Positions 1 through 6,181 of a stretch of 7,613 nucleotides of DNA are shown piece by piece. Numbering within the stretch: position 1 is the first letter of the stretch; the number at the start of each line of letters is the position of its first letter. The notes beneath the pieces are model-generated. The model had not been told where the DNA came from, did no database searches, and saw only the letters and a program-made list of their open reading frames with translations. The position numbers and the translations under genes were made by a program. The DNA is from an uncultured Clostridia bacterium (GTDB lineage Bacteria; Bacillota_A; Clostridia; Christensenellales; Aristaeellaceae): contig CAMOGC010000080.1 of assembly GCA_946613955.1 (NCBI GenBank), positions 1 to 7,613 of the forward strand, read 5' to 3'.

Positions 1-11
1 ATCCGGCCATC

Positions 12-60
12 AGCTCCATTAGCTCTAGAGACGTTGTATCAATGGCTCCGGAGCTTTTTT
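12..60 (+). terminator. Possible plus-strand terminator with third palindrome copy
   Basis: GGCTCCGGAGC (44-54) is followed directly by six T (55-60). AGCTCC at 12-17 can pair with GGAGCT at 50-55, or CCATT at 16-20 with AATGG at 41-45, giving alternative long-loop hairpins. This would suit a plus-strand gene ending to the left of the window, convergent with the GGDEF gene. No such gene is visible, so the call is tentative. The rest of 1-140 contains only a short open frame (29-130) without a start codon. Confidence 0.35.
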
Positions 61-181
61 CTTATATGATGCGCGAGAACGATCCACAAGCAAGGAAAAC
101 ACCGTGATCGACTACGAGAAAGTGGCATAAACCTTTCAGGAAAGAAAAATGGCTCCGGAGCGTGACTTGAGGCTCCGGAGC
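44..181. repeat. Three copies of the palindromic 11-mer GGCTCCGGAGC
   Basis: Exact copies at 44-54, 151-161 and 171-181. The first two share a longer core, ATGGCTCCGGAGC, and the first and third both run into T-rich sequence. Two copies form the GGDEF terminator; the third is linked to a T-run on the other strand. Confidence 0.8.
141..181 (-). terminator. Hairpin terminator after the GGDEF gene, built from two palindromes
   Basis: Two copies of GCTCCGGAGC (181-172 and 161-152 on the minus strand) can pair as a 10-bp stem around a 10-base loop. They are followed by CATTTTTCTTT. The stem starts 18 bases after the GGDEF stop. On the plus strand the same stem is followed by TGTTTT, so it may also act, more weakly, for transcripts arriving from the left. 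Confidence 0.75.
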
Positions 182-199
182 TGTTTTGAAAAGCGGTGG

Positions 200-1243
200 T
201 TATTTTCCGGGGGAGATGTAATCCCGGGTCAGGCGGGCCAGGTAGAAGCCGGCGGCCAGCTCCTGGTCCTGCCAGATATGATGGGTTCGGGGCTCGGGAC
301 AGAAGACGAGGAACCCCCGACGGTCTTCCGGCCGGCCGATGGGCAGGATCAGAAGAGAGTGAATCAGATACTGTTCAAGATTCCTGCAGAAGAGGGGATA
401 GGCGTCCAGCTCGCGACGCTGGCTGCAGGCAAAATACCCGTCGGAAATCAGGGGGGCGAGATCCTCCGATTCCCCGAGAATCACTCCCTTTACCACATCC
501 GTTACCCGCAGATCGCGATCCACCAGGAAAAGGAAATGAAAATGGAGGTTCCGATTCAGGGGGGTAAAGGCGCCCTTAAGCTGGCTGATCAGATCGGCAT
601 TTTCGTCAAAGGCGTTGGAGACTTCGACAAAGGCGTCATACAGGCTATGCTGGGCCAGCTTGGGAATCGTAAGACCGGCGTGCTTTTCTGCCACATAGAT
701 GATATAGCAGTTCCGCCCTTTGAATTTTCCGCGGTAGAGGGTCTTATCGATCAGGGAGAAAAGGGTATCGTAATCCTGCGCGTCCTTGGGGAAGGAGGCG
801 CTGCCGATAGTCGCGGTAATGTAAAGCTTTAAGTCATCCACGGCGATGACCCGGCGGAAGACAGAGTCCGTATAGAAGCTGGCGTAATAATCATGAATGA
901 CATCATAATCATTTCCGATAAAGGAGACGACCAGAAACTCATCGCCGCCGAAACGACCCACGATCCCCCGGGAACCCACATGCTTCCGGAGCGTTTCGGC
1001 CACGTGCGCCAGCACCTTGTCGCCCACTTTATGGCCATAATTATCGTTAAAGCTTTTGAAATTATCCAGGTCTATGATGCCCAGGGTAAAAACCGTTTTT
1101 GAATCGACCAGTTCATGCAGAAAGGAAATCATATAGTTACGGGAAACAACCCCCGTCAATGAATCCAGCACGGAGGAAAGAGGCGTTTCCGAAAGCGTCT
1201 TCCGGAAAAACGGATAAACCGCGAGTTCCTCAGCCTGATACAT
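200..1243 (-). CDS. GGDEF-domain protein with GAF-like C-terminal half (putative diguanylate cyclase)
   Basis: A 347-residue soluble protein likely to make cyclic di-GMP from two GTP. The GGDEF domain spans about residues 22-185: DSLTGVVSRNYM (27-38), metal and base-binding IDLDNFKSFNDNYGH (57-71), GD (74-75), and an intact signature RFGGDEF (97-103). The autoinhibitory RxxD site normally five residues before GGDEF is absent; the equivalent positions are G90 and G93. The C-terminal half (about 195-345) ends in GFLVFCPEP followed by DQELAAGFYLARLTRDYI, which resembles the end of a GAF domain, but I see no ligand-binding motif. There is no signal peptide or membrane segment. The ATG at 1243 has AAGGGAG 11 bases upstream and its own promoter. 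Cyclase activity is inferred from the intact signature; the GAF call is moderate. Confidence 0.85.
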   Translation of the reverse strand: MYQAEELAVYPFFRKTLSETPLSSVLDSLTGVVSRNYMISFLHELVDSKTVFTLGIIDLDNFKSFNDNYGHKVGDKVLAHVAETLRKHVGSRGIVGRFGGDEFLVVSFIGNDYDVIHDYYASFYTDSVFRRVIAVDDLKLYITATIGSASFPKDAQDYDTLFSLIDKTLYRGKFKGRNCYIIYVAEKHAGLTIPKLAQHSLYDAFVEVSNAFDENADLISQLKGAFTPLNRNLHFHFLFLVDRDLRVTDVVKGVILGESEDLAPLISDGYFACSQRRELDAYPLFCRNLEQYLIHSLLILPIGRPEDRRGFLVFCPEPRTHHIWQDQELAAGFYLARLTRDYISPGK

Positions 1244-1276
1244 GCTACAGCGATCTCCCTTGACCGATTTATAGAT

Positions 1277-1305
1277 ATCATATCAGAAATAACAGCCTTT
1301 CGCAA
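1277..1305 (-). promoter_or_regulatory. Sigma-A-type promoter of the GGDEF gene
   Basis: On the minus strand TTGCGA (1305-1300) and TATGAT (1282-1277) are 17 bases apart, with an extended -10 TG one base before the -10 (TGaTATGAT). The predicted start near 1270 leaves a leader of about 27 bases with the ribosome site AAGGGAG at 1261-1255. An imperfect palindrome, whose core is GATAT-c-ATATC at 1274-1284, overlaps the -10 and could be an operator. Confidence 0.75.
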
Positions 1306-1362
1306 GCGGAAGACAGCGAAAATTCGAGACGGCAAAAAGGCGATGATCCACAGCCCGAATCG

Positions 1363-1379
1363 TCTCTCCGGCGGAGAGA
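1363..1379. repeat. Perfect inverted repeat between rodA and the GGDEF gene
   Basis: TCTCTCC-GGC-GGAGAGA, a 7-bp stem with a 3-base spacer. There is no T-run on either side, so it is not an obvious terminator. It sits about 60 bases upstream of the -35 of the GGDEF promoter, where an activator or repressor site, or a second part of the rodA 3' structure, would be possible. The rest of 1306-1410 shows no gene. Confidence 0.5.
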
Positions 1380-1410
1380 AACGCGCCGAAAAACGAGCGA
1401 TCGTCAGGCA

Positions 1411-1441
1411 TATAAAATCCCCCCGCGGGATATCGCGGGGG
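1411..1441 (-). terminator. Intrinsic terminator of the mre-mrdA-minD-rodA operon
   Basis: On the minus strand an 8-bp perfect GC-only stem (CCCCCGCG, positions 1441-1434, with CGCGGGGG, 1427-1420) encloses a six-base loop ATATCC. It is followed by GATTTTATA. It begins 12 bases after the rodA stop, and the next gene has its own promoter. The T-run is short, so read-through is possible. Confidence 0.8.
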
Positions 1442-1453
1442 TCGGGAAGGCCA

Positions 1454-2671
1454 TCAATAGGGCCGGGTTTTAAACCGGGTCGAGAAGCGGTACGGGTTAT
1501 AGAAGGTCTGGGGCGTGGACACCGCGTCGGACAGGGAGCGGTTCCGGGTCACGTTCAGCACCAGGCCGATACCGCCCATATTGGTAACCATGTTGGAGCC
1601 GCCGTAGCTCAGGAAGGGAAGGGGAATACCGGTTATGGGCATGAGCCCCAGGGTCATGGCGATGTTTTCAAAAACGTGGAACAGCAGCATCCCCATGACG
1701 CCGCAGATGATCATGCGGCCGAATTTATCCCGCGTATACCAGGCCAGGTAGAGCATCCGCAGAAGAATCAGGATATAGAAGATCAGCACCGTTACGCTGC
1801 CGACAAAGCCCCAGGCTTCCCCGATGGTGGCGTAAATGAAATCCGTCCAGTCGGCGGGAACGTAGTTCAGCTGGCTCATGGAGCCGTCGACAAACATGCC
1901 GATGCCCGTCAGGCCGCCGGAACCAATGGCCATCTGGGACTGCAGAATCTGATAGGAGTCGGAGGAGGAATACAGCTCCGGATTCAGGAAGCCGGAAATC
2001 CGGGCCAGGCGGTAGTCCGTGGAACCCGTGGCGACCATGAGGCCGTAGATGGAAAGGATGCCAAGGGCCGCAAGACCGGCCAGGGAGCCCAGGAGCTTGA
2101 AGCTGCAGCCCGCGAAATACATCATCACCGCCGTCAGGAATATGATCACCAGCATGGATCCTGTTTCGCCTTCGGCCAGAATGATGACCGAGGGGATCAG
2201 CACCGTGAGCATGGAGCGGGAAAAGGACCGGACGGTGGACATGGGGACGTTTTCCTGGGAAAACTGCTTGGCCAGCATCAGGATAATGGACAGCTTCGCG
2301 AACTCGGAAGGCTGTATCGTATAGCCCCAGATAATGTCCAGCCAGGCTTTCACGCCCTGGGCCCGGTTAAACACCGTAACCAGGGTCAGCACAATGACCA
2401 TGAGCCAGTATATCAGATTGGCCCTGCGGCGCAAAAGGTCGTAGGGGATGGCCATGACGACGCCGACGACCAGCGGCGCCACCAGCACGAAAAGACACTG
2501 GCGCATCGTATAGGAGGATTCCACCACGTGGTTCAGGAAGGGAATGTCCGAGCTGGAATCCGGCGAATAGGTGGCGACGCAGACGGCCACGATGCCCATC
2601 AGGCACATGGCGGCCACCAGGGCGATCAGCACCACATCGGTATGGGCGCGATACGCCCGCTTTTCAATCAC
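1454..2671 (-). CDS. rodA: RodA, SEDS peptidoglycan glycosyltransferase
   Basis: A 405-residue polytopic SEDS protein that polymerises lipid II into glycan strands, paired with the PBP2 encoded upstream. It shows about ten hydrophobic segments. Diagnostic motifs are KAW-LDI (W110), IQPSEFAKL (119-127), AIGSGGLTGIG (248-258), VPADWTDFIYA (271-281), and the C-terminal GIPLPFLSYGGSN (348-360). D277 in the WTDF motif aligns by context with the catalytic Asp of RodA (Asp262 in E. coli), and W110 with the conserved Trp after the third segment. The usual QPDLGTA-like motif reads EGETGSML (167-174). RodA is preferred over FtsW because of its place beside mreCD and mrdA. The GTG start lies one base past the minD stop. 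A hairpin follows 12 bases after the TGA stop. Confidence 0.93.
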   Translation of the reverse strand: MIEKRAYRAHTDVVLIALVAAMCLMGIVAVCVATYSPDSSSDIPFLNHVVESSYTMRQCLFVLVAPLVVGVVMAIPYDLLRRRANLIYWLMVIVLTLVTVFNRAQGVKAWLDIIWGYTIQPSEFAKLSIILMLAKQFSQENVPMSTVRSFSRSMLTVLIPSVIILAEGETGSMLVIIFLTAVMMYFAGCSFKLLGSLAGLAALGILSIYGLMVATGSTDYRLARISGFLNPELYSSSDSYQILQSQMAIGSGGLTGIGMFVDGSMSQLNYVPADWTDFIYATIGEAWGFVGSVTVLIFYILILLRMLYLAWYTRDKFGRMIICGVMGMLLFHVFENIAMTLGLMPITGIPLPFLSYGGSNMVTNMGGIGLVLNVTRNRSLSDAVSTPQTFYNPYRFSTRFKTRPY

Positions 2672-2672
2672 G

Positions 2673-3491
2673 CTATTGCGCTGCGTTTTCGTTCACCTCC
2701 TTGATTTCCCGGGGAAAATGCCGGCGGAAGAAGGGCGTTTTTGTCTTGCCGATCTCCGGCAGGCTGACCTGCTTGCCGCAAATCCGGTCCGCGATCCGTA
2801 GAAGCGCCTCCCGGCTTTCGCAAACATAGTCCGCGGCCAGCTTATGGCGAAGCTGGGCCAGGCAGACGGCGGGATCGTCCGGCACCTCGCCCAGGAGGGG
2901 AAGATCCAGGGTTTCGGCCACCGTTTTGGCGGAATACATTTCCCCCGCATAGATCAGATCCCGGTTCAGCCGGTTCACGATCAGGCGGGGCGGGGGCAGC
3001 TTCTTTTCGAAGAGCAGGTCGACGACCCGCTCCGCGTCCCGGATGCACAGATCGTCCGGCGTTACGACCAGGACGATTTCATCCGGCCCCGCGTTCAGCA
3101 CGTTTCGCAGGCCCCGCTCCAGCCCCGCCGGGCAATCCACAAAAACATATTCGTGCCCGGACTTCAGGAGGGCCAGAATCTTTTTCAGCTTCTTCGGCTC
3201 CAGATCCCGGACCCGGGAAAACTGGGACGCCGGGAGCAGATCCAGATTCGGCAGATCGGGCACGGAAATGAGGGCCTGGGGCAGGCCGCATTTTCCGCTG
3301 GCCACATCGACCAGGTCGAATACGATCTGATCCTCCAGATTCAGGAACAGATCCAGCCCCCGAAGGCCGATATCCGCGTCGATAAGGGCGACGGAATGCC
3401 CAGCGCGGGCCAGCAGAGTGGCCAGATTGACAGTCAGGGTGGATTTTCCGACCCCGCCCTTTCCGGAGGCAATCACATAAACAGACGACAT
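2673..3491 (-). CDS. minD: MinD, division-site placement ATPase
   Basis: A 272-residue ParA/MinD-family ATPase that dimerises with ATP, binds the membrane and, in known systems, recruits MinC to block Z-ring assembly away from midcell. The deviant Walker A is complete: GKGGVGKST, with K11 and K16. Switch I is D38-A-D40-IGLRGLD, switch II is D119-CPAGLERG (compare DSPAGIE in E. coli), and IRDAERV places an Asp at 152, matching the dimer-interface Asp152 of E. coli. The C-terminus has an amphipathic, basic stretch TPFFRRHF (252-259), the likely membrane-targeting helix, but 13 more residues follow it (PREIKEVNENAAQ). The GLRGLD motif and the C-terminal helix favour MinD over ParA, FlhG or Mrp. 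No minC or minE flanks it: mrdA lies 139 bases upstream and rodA begins one base after its TAG stop. Confidence 0.93.
   Translation of the reverse strand: MSSVYVIASGKGGVGKSTLTVNLATLLARAGHSVALIDADIGLRGLDLFLNLEDQIVFDLVDVASGKCGLPQALISVPDLPNLDLLPASQFSRVRDLEPKKLKKILALLKSGHEYVFVDCPAGLERGLRNVLNAGPDEIVLVVTPDDLCIRDAERVVDLLFEKKLPPPRLIVNRLNRDLIYAGEMYSAKTVAETLDLPLLGEVPDDPAVCLAQLRHKLAADYVCESREALLRIADRICGKQVSLPEIGKTKTPFFRRHFPREIKEVNENAAQ
2693..2700 (-). promoter_or_regulatory. Distant Shine-Dalgarno sequence before rodA, inside minD
   Basis: GGAGGTGA, overlapping the minD codons for E-V-N near its C-terminus, is the only strong ribosome site ahead of rodA. It is 21 bases from the rodA GTG (2671), well beyond the usual 5-10. 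An in-frame TGA at 2695-2693 excludes an earlier start, and no ATG, GTG or TTG lies between in that frame. Together with the TAG-C-GTG junction this suggests that ribosomes ending minD re-initiate on rodA. Confidence 0.55.
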
Positions 3492-3630
3492 GGGAGACTC
3501 CTTTCAGAAACCGGAACGATTCCGGCGGCCGAGGCTTTCGCCATCCCGGCCGGAGCCCCGCGGTTTCGAATGAACCGGAAACGATCGGTTCCGCAGGATT
3601 CTTAGCCTGGCGGAGCCTACGACCGGAGGT
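3492..3630 (-). other. mrdA-minD spacer with two small hairpins
   Basis: This 139-base spacer has no convincing gene: the only frame through it is an overrun of a shadow of mrdA. It holds two inverted repeats, CCGGAA-cga-TTCCGG at 3511-3525 (6-bp stem, 3-base loop) and GAACCG-N8-CGGTTC at 3572-3591 (6-bp stem). Neither is followed by a clear T-run, so they look more like mRNA processing or stability elements, or attenuators, than intrinsic terminators. I saw no convincing -35/-10 pair, and no MinC-like peptide in the minus-strand frame I checked. Confidence 0.5.
3498..3504 (-). promoter_or_regulatory. Ribosome binding site of minD
   Basis: AAAGGAG lies six bases before the ATG at 3491, an ideal spacing. 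It supports the chosen start, which also puts the Walker lysines at residues 11 and 16 as in E. coli MinD. Confidence 0.85.
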
Positions 3631-6123
3631 TTACGGGGCCAGGGTGTTGCCGATGGGCAGGAATTCCTCCACGGAACGGAGGGTCTTCTGGCCCATATAC
3701 CATTCGATGAAATCCCGGGGCGCCTTCGAGGCTTCCGAACCTGAATACCCGTTGGGGATGAAGCAGGCGATGGCGATTTCCGGATTCTCGAAGGGGGCGA
3801 AACAGACGAACCAGGAGTTGTTCTCCAGGTCGATCTTGGTGACCTGCGCGGTTCCGGTTTTCGCGGCGATCTGATCCGTATAGGGCCAGTTGCGGAAGTA
3901 TTTACCGGCGGTACCGGATTCGTCAACCACGCCCTTCATCCCTTCCCGGATCAGGGGCAGGAACTCGTCCGCCCGGTCCAGCCTGTGAATCAGGGTCGGC
4001 TCCCGCTGGGAGAGGATCTCGCCTTCGGGGGAGGAGATGGAATCGATCAGGGAAACGTTATAGAGGTAGCCGCCGTTGGCGACGGTACAGACGTATCGGG
4101 CGACGGCGATGGGCGTCAACACGGTAACAGATTGGCCGATACCGGTCAGGATGGTCTGGCCGCCGCCCCACTTGATATCGTTCATGTAATTGTAGGTATC
4201 CCCGATGACGGACTGGAGATAGACCATCTCCTTGGTCATGTTCAGCTCCTCCATCAGGATGGTACGCATATTGTCCAGCCATTCGCCTTCGTTGTAATTA
4301 ACGGCCATGTCCATCAGCCGCTTGGCGCAGACGGAGAGGCGGGCGTCGTCATAATCGATGTTGCGGGACGCGCCGCAGTTTTTCAGGTGGGTCTTGATGG
4401 AGTTAAACACGATGATGGGCAGGGAGGTATCCTGGTTCGCCTCGTTGACGGGCTTGGAGGGGTCATAAAGGGAATTCTGGCATCCCACGACCGAGCGCAC
4501 CTCGCCGGGCAGGTCGATGCCGGTTTTGGAGGTCAGCCCGAAGAGAGAGGAATACCGGTACAGCCTCTCCTCGCCCAGGCGGCTGGACAGCTCATAGAAG
4601 AAATAGTTGCAGCTGTTGGTCAGCCCGTCGACGATGGTCTGGTTGGCGTGCTTGTAGATGTAGTTCTTGTTGATCCAGCACTTGGGAGCAGTGGTAATAT
4701 CGGCGTTATACTTGGTATAGTATCCGCCGTCGGAAATCCGCTCCGTCGGGAGAAGCACGCCCTCCGTCAGCGCGCCGGTGCCGGTTACCATCTTGAAAAT
4801 CGAGCCGGGGGTTCCCCGGGCGTGTATCCCGTAATTCAGGAGCAGGTTCCGGTTATCGCCCAGGATGGCCATGGCGTCCTTGCCGCCGGCGACCAGGGCG
4901 TTCAGATCATAGGTGGGATAATTCGCCATCGCCAGCACGCGGCACTGCATGTCCAGCACGATCAGGCAGCCGTGCTCCGCCAGGGCCAGGGGATAGGTGC
5001 CCCAGTTCCGGTTGTGAATATCGGTTTTGTTGGCCTCCAGCCAGGAATCGGAGGCGAGATACCGCTCCTGCAGATTCCGGGTGGAGGAAACGTTGTTGGC
5101 GATGGCCCGCTCCGCCACGATCTGGTAGGAGACGTTCAGGGTCAGCTTGACGTTGTTCCCGTCCTGGGGCTCGGTATAGCTGAGCTCCCGGACGACCTTG
5201 GACATCTGGTCCCGCTCCACAACGCGGCTGCCCTTCCGGAGGGAAGTGTTCTGGGTCAGCCAGTCCTCCATGGAGGACTCGATGCCGTCCCGGCCGATGG
5301 TATCGTTATAGGAGTATCCCTTCGCCTGCAGGGTCAGCCACATGGCCCGGGAGGGAATGGCGCCGGTATAGCCGATAATCTGGCTGGCCAGGTTGGAGCG
5401 GGGATAGACCCGCTTCGTGCCGATTTCGATTTCCATGCCGGGCAGCATCATGGATCGGGTTTCGATTTCGATGACCGTTTCGTAGCGGACGTCCCGGGCG
5501 ATGACGATGGGCTGGGAGTTGAAGATGTTCATCTGCATTTCGGAATAGATGGCCATCACCTTCAGCATCGTTTCCTCATCCAGGCCCTCCGGAATCTGGT
5601 AGCGGGTTTTCAGCCGCTCGATGCACTGCTCCGCCGTCGCGTATCGGGTCAGATTGGTCAGATAGTTATTGGAACGCCACTGGTTTTCACGGGTCGCCAG
5701 TACGGATTCGGAAACGCCGGAGCCGAAATTAAACTCCCATTCCCCGGTGTCCGCGTTCCGCCGGATGACAAAGTCGATCGCCATCGTTCCGCCGTTTTTC
5801 TCGACGATCCGGATGGTATCGATGATGGAGGCGGTATAGGTCTGATAGGCGTTGGCGGAAACGGTGGAGGCGTCCTTATAGAAGGTTACGTTATAGATCA
5901 TCTCGTCCCGGGCCAGGATCACCGAATCGGCGGAGACGATGTTTCCGCGCTTGCCCCGCAGGGCGATGGTTTTCGTCCGGGTGTCCTCTGCCTTGGACAG
6001 ATAGTATTCCTCCTGGCGGAGCTGCAGATTCACCAGGCCCGAAACCAGGAACACGAAGATCGCGAACAGAACGACCAGGAAGCCGATATAGCGGCCCAGC
6101 CCTCTGCGCCCTTTTTTCTCCAA
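3631..6123 (-). CDS. mrdA: Penicillin-binding protein 2 (elongasome transpeptidase)
   Basis: A class B PBP of 830 residues that cross-links peptidoglycan outside the membrane in partnership with RodA. One membrane anchor lies at about residues 12-34. The N-terminal pedestal shows LRGKRGNIV (55-63), YPRSNLASQIIGYTG (240-254) and GRDGIESSMEDWL (277-289), all PBP2 hallmarks. The transpeptidase carries the complete active site: S441-IF-K444 (SxxK, in TPGSIFK rather than the common PPGSTFK), S504-C-N506 (SxN) and K755-T-G757 (KTGTAQ). IGQSVTVLTPIAVA (662-675) is the usual pre-KTG helix. The protein is longer than E. coli PBP2 (about 630 residues). Some of the excess is a block at about residues 565-648 between SxN and KTG. 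The start is TTG at 6123: an in-frame TGA lies at 6147-6145 with no ATG or GTG between. MreD ends 58 bases upstream. Confidence 0.96.
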   Translation of the reverse strand: MEKKGRRGLGRYIGFLVVLFAIFVFLVSGLVNLQLRQEEYYLSKAEDTRTKTIALRGKRGNIVSADSVILARDEMIYNVTFYKDASTVSANAYQTYTASIIDTIRIVEKNGGTMAIDFVIRRNADTGEWEFNFGSGVSESVLATRENQWRSNNYLTNLTRYATAEQCIERLKTRYQIPEGLDEETMLKVMAIYSEMQMNIFNSQPIVIARDVRYETVIEIETRSMMLPGMEIEIGTKRVYPRSNLASQIIGYTGAIPSRAMWLTLQAKGYSYNDTIGRDGIESSMEDWLTQNTSLRKGSRVVERDQMSKVVRELSYTEPQDGNNVKLTLNVSYQIVAERAIANNVSSTRNLQERYLASDSWLEANKTDIHNRNWGTYPLALAEHGCLIVLDMQCRVLAMANYPTYDLNALVAGGKDAMAILGDNRNLLLNYGIHARGTPGSIFKMVTGTGALTEGVLLPTERISDGGYYTKYNADITTAPKCWINKNYIYKHANQTIVDGLTNSCNYFFYELSSRLGEERLYRYSSLFGLTSKTGIDLPGEVRSVVGCQNSLYDPSKPVNEANQDTSLPIIVFNSIKTHLKNCGASRNIDYDDARLSVCAKRLMDMAVNYNEGEWLDNMRTILMEELNMTKEMVYLQSVIGDTYNYMNDIKWGGGQTILTGIGQSVTVLTPIAVARYVCTVANGGYLYNVSLIDSISSPEGEILSQREPTLIHRLDRADEFLPLIREGMKGVVDESGTAGKYFRNWPYTDQIAAKTGTAQVTKIDLENNSWFVCFAPFENPEIAIACFIPNGYSGSEASKAPRDFIEWYMGQKTLRSVEEFLPIGNTLAP

Positions 6124-6132
6124 GGAATCACG

Positions 6133-6139
6133 CTCCTTT
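6133..6139 (-). promoter_or_regulatory. Ribosome binding site fixing the TTG start of mrdA
   Basis: AAAGGAG on the minus strand, nine bases before TTG at 6123. A GTG lies just after the site but is in another frame (it would give VIPWRKKG), so the TTG is the only start that yields the PBP2 anchor. A TTG start normally lowers initiation, which could set PBP2 below MreD; that is inference. Confidence 0.8.
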
Positions 6140-6181
6140 CCGTTTCAGATGGTTTTCCGCCCGTCCCCTGGACGGCGAGAC

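Noticed and set aside
29..130. Short plus-strand frame ending ...ENTVIDYEKVA before TAA at 128-130
   Set aside because: The ending looks protein-like, but there is no ATG, GTG or TTG near its beginning, a TAG closes it at 26-28, and it runs through the palindrome and T-run. It could be a decayed gene end, but I cannot support it.
149..832. A 227-codon plus-strand frame opposite the GGDEF gene
   Set aside because: It starts inside the terminator hairpin and has no ribosome site or recognisable domain; the minus-strand frame has an intact GGDEF domain.
1343..2704. A 453-codon plus-strand frame opposite rodA
   Set aside because: Same antisense artefact: rich in His, Gly, Gln and Asp, with no domain, running exactly over a complete RodA with all SEDS motifs.
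2844..3605. A 253-codon plus-strand frame opposite minD
   Set aside because: Antisense shadow: the minus strand encodes MinD with all its motifs, and this frame shows no domain.
3592..3630. Possible promoter for minD just after mrdA (TAAGAAT as a -10)
   Set aside because: No acceptable -35 lies 16-18 bases upstream, so it is not distinguishable from chance.
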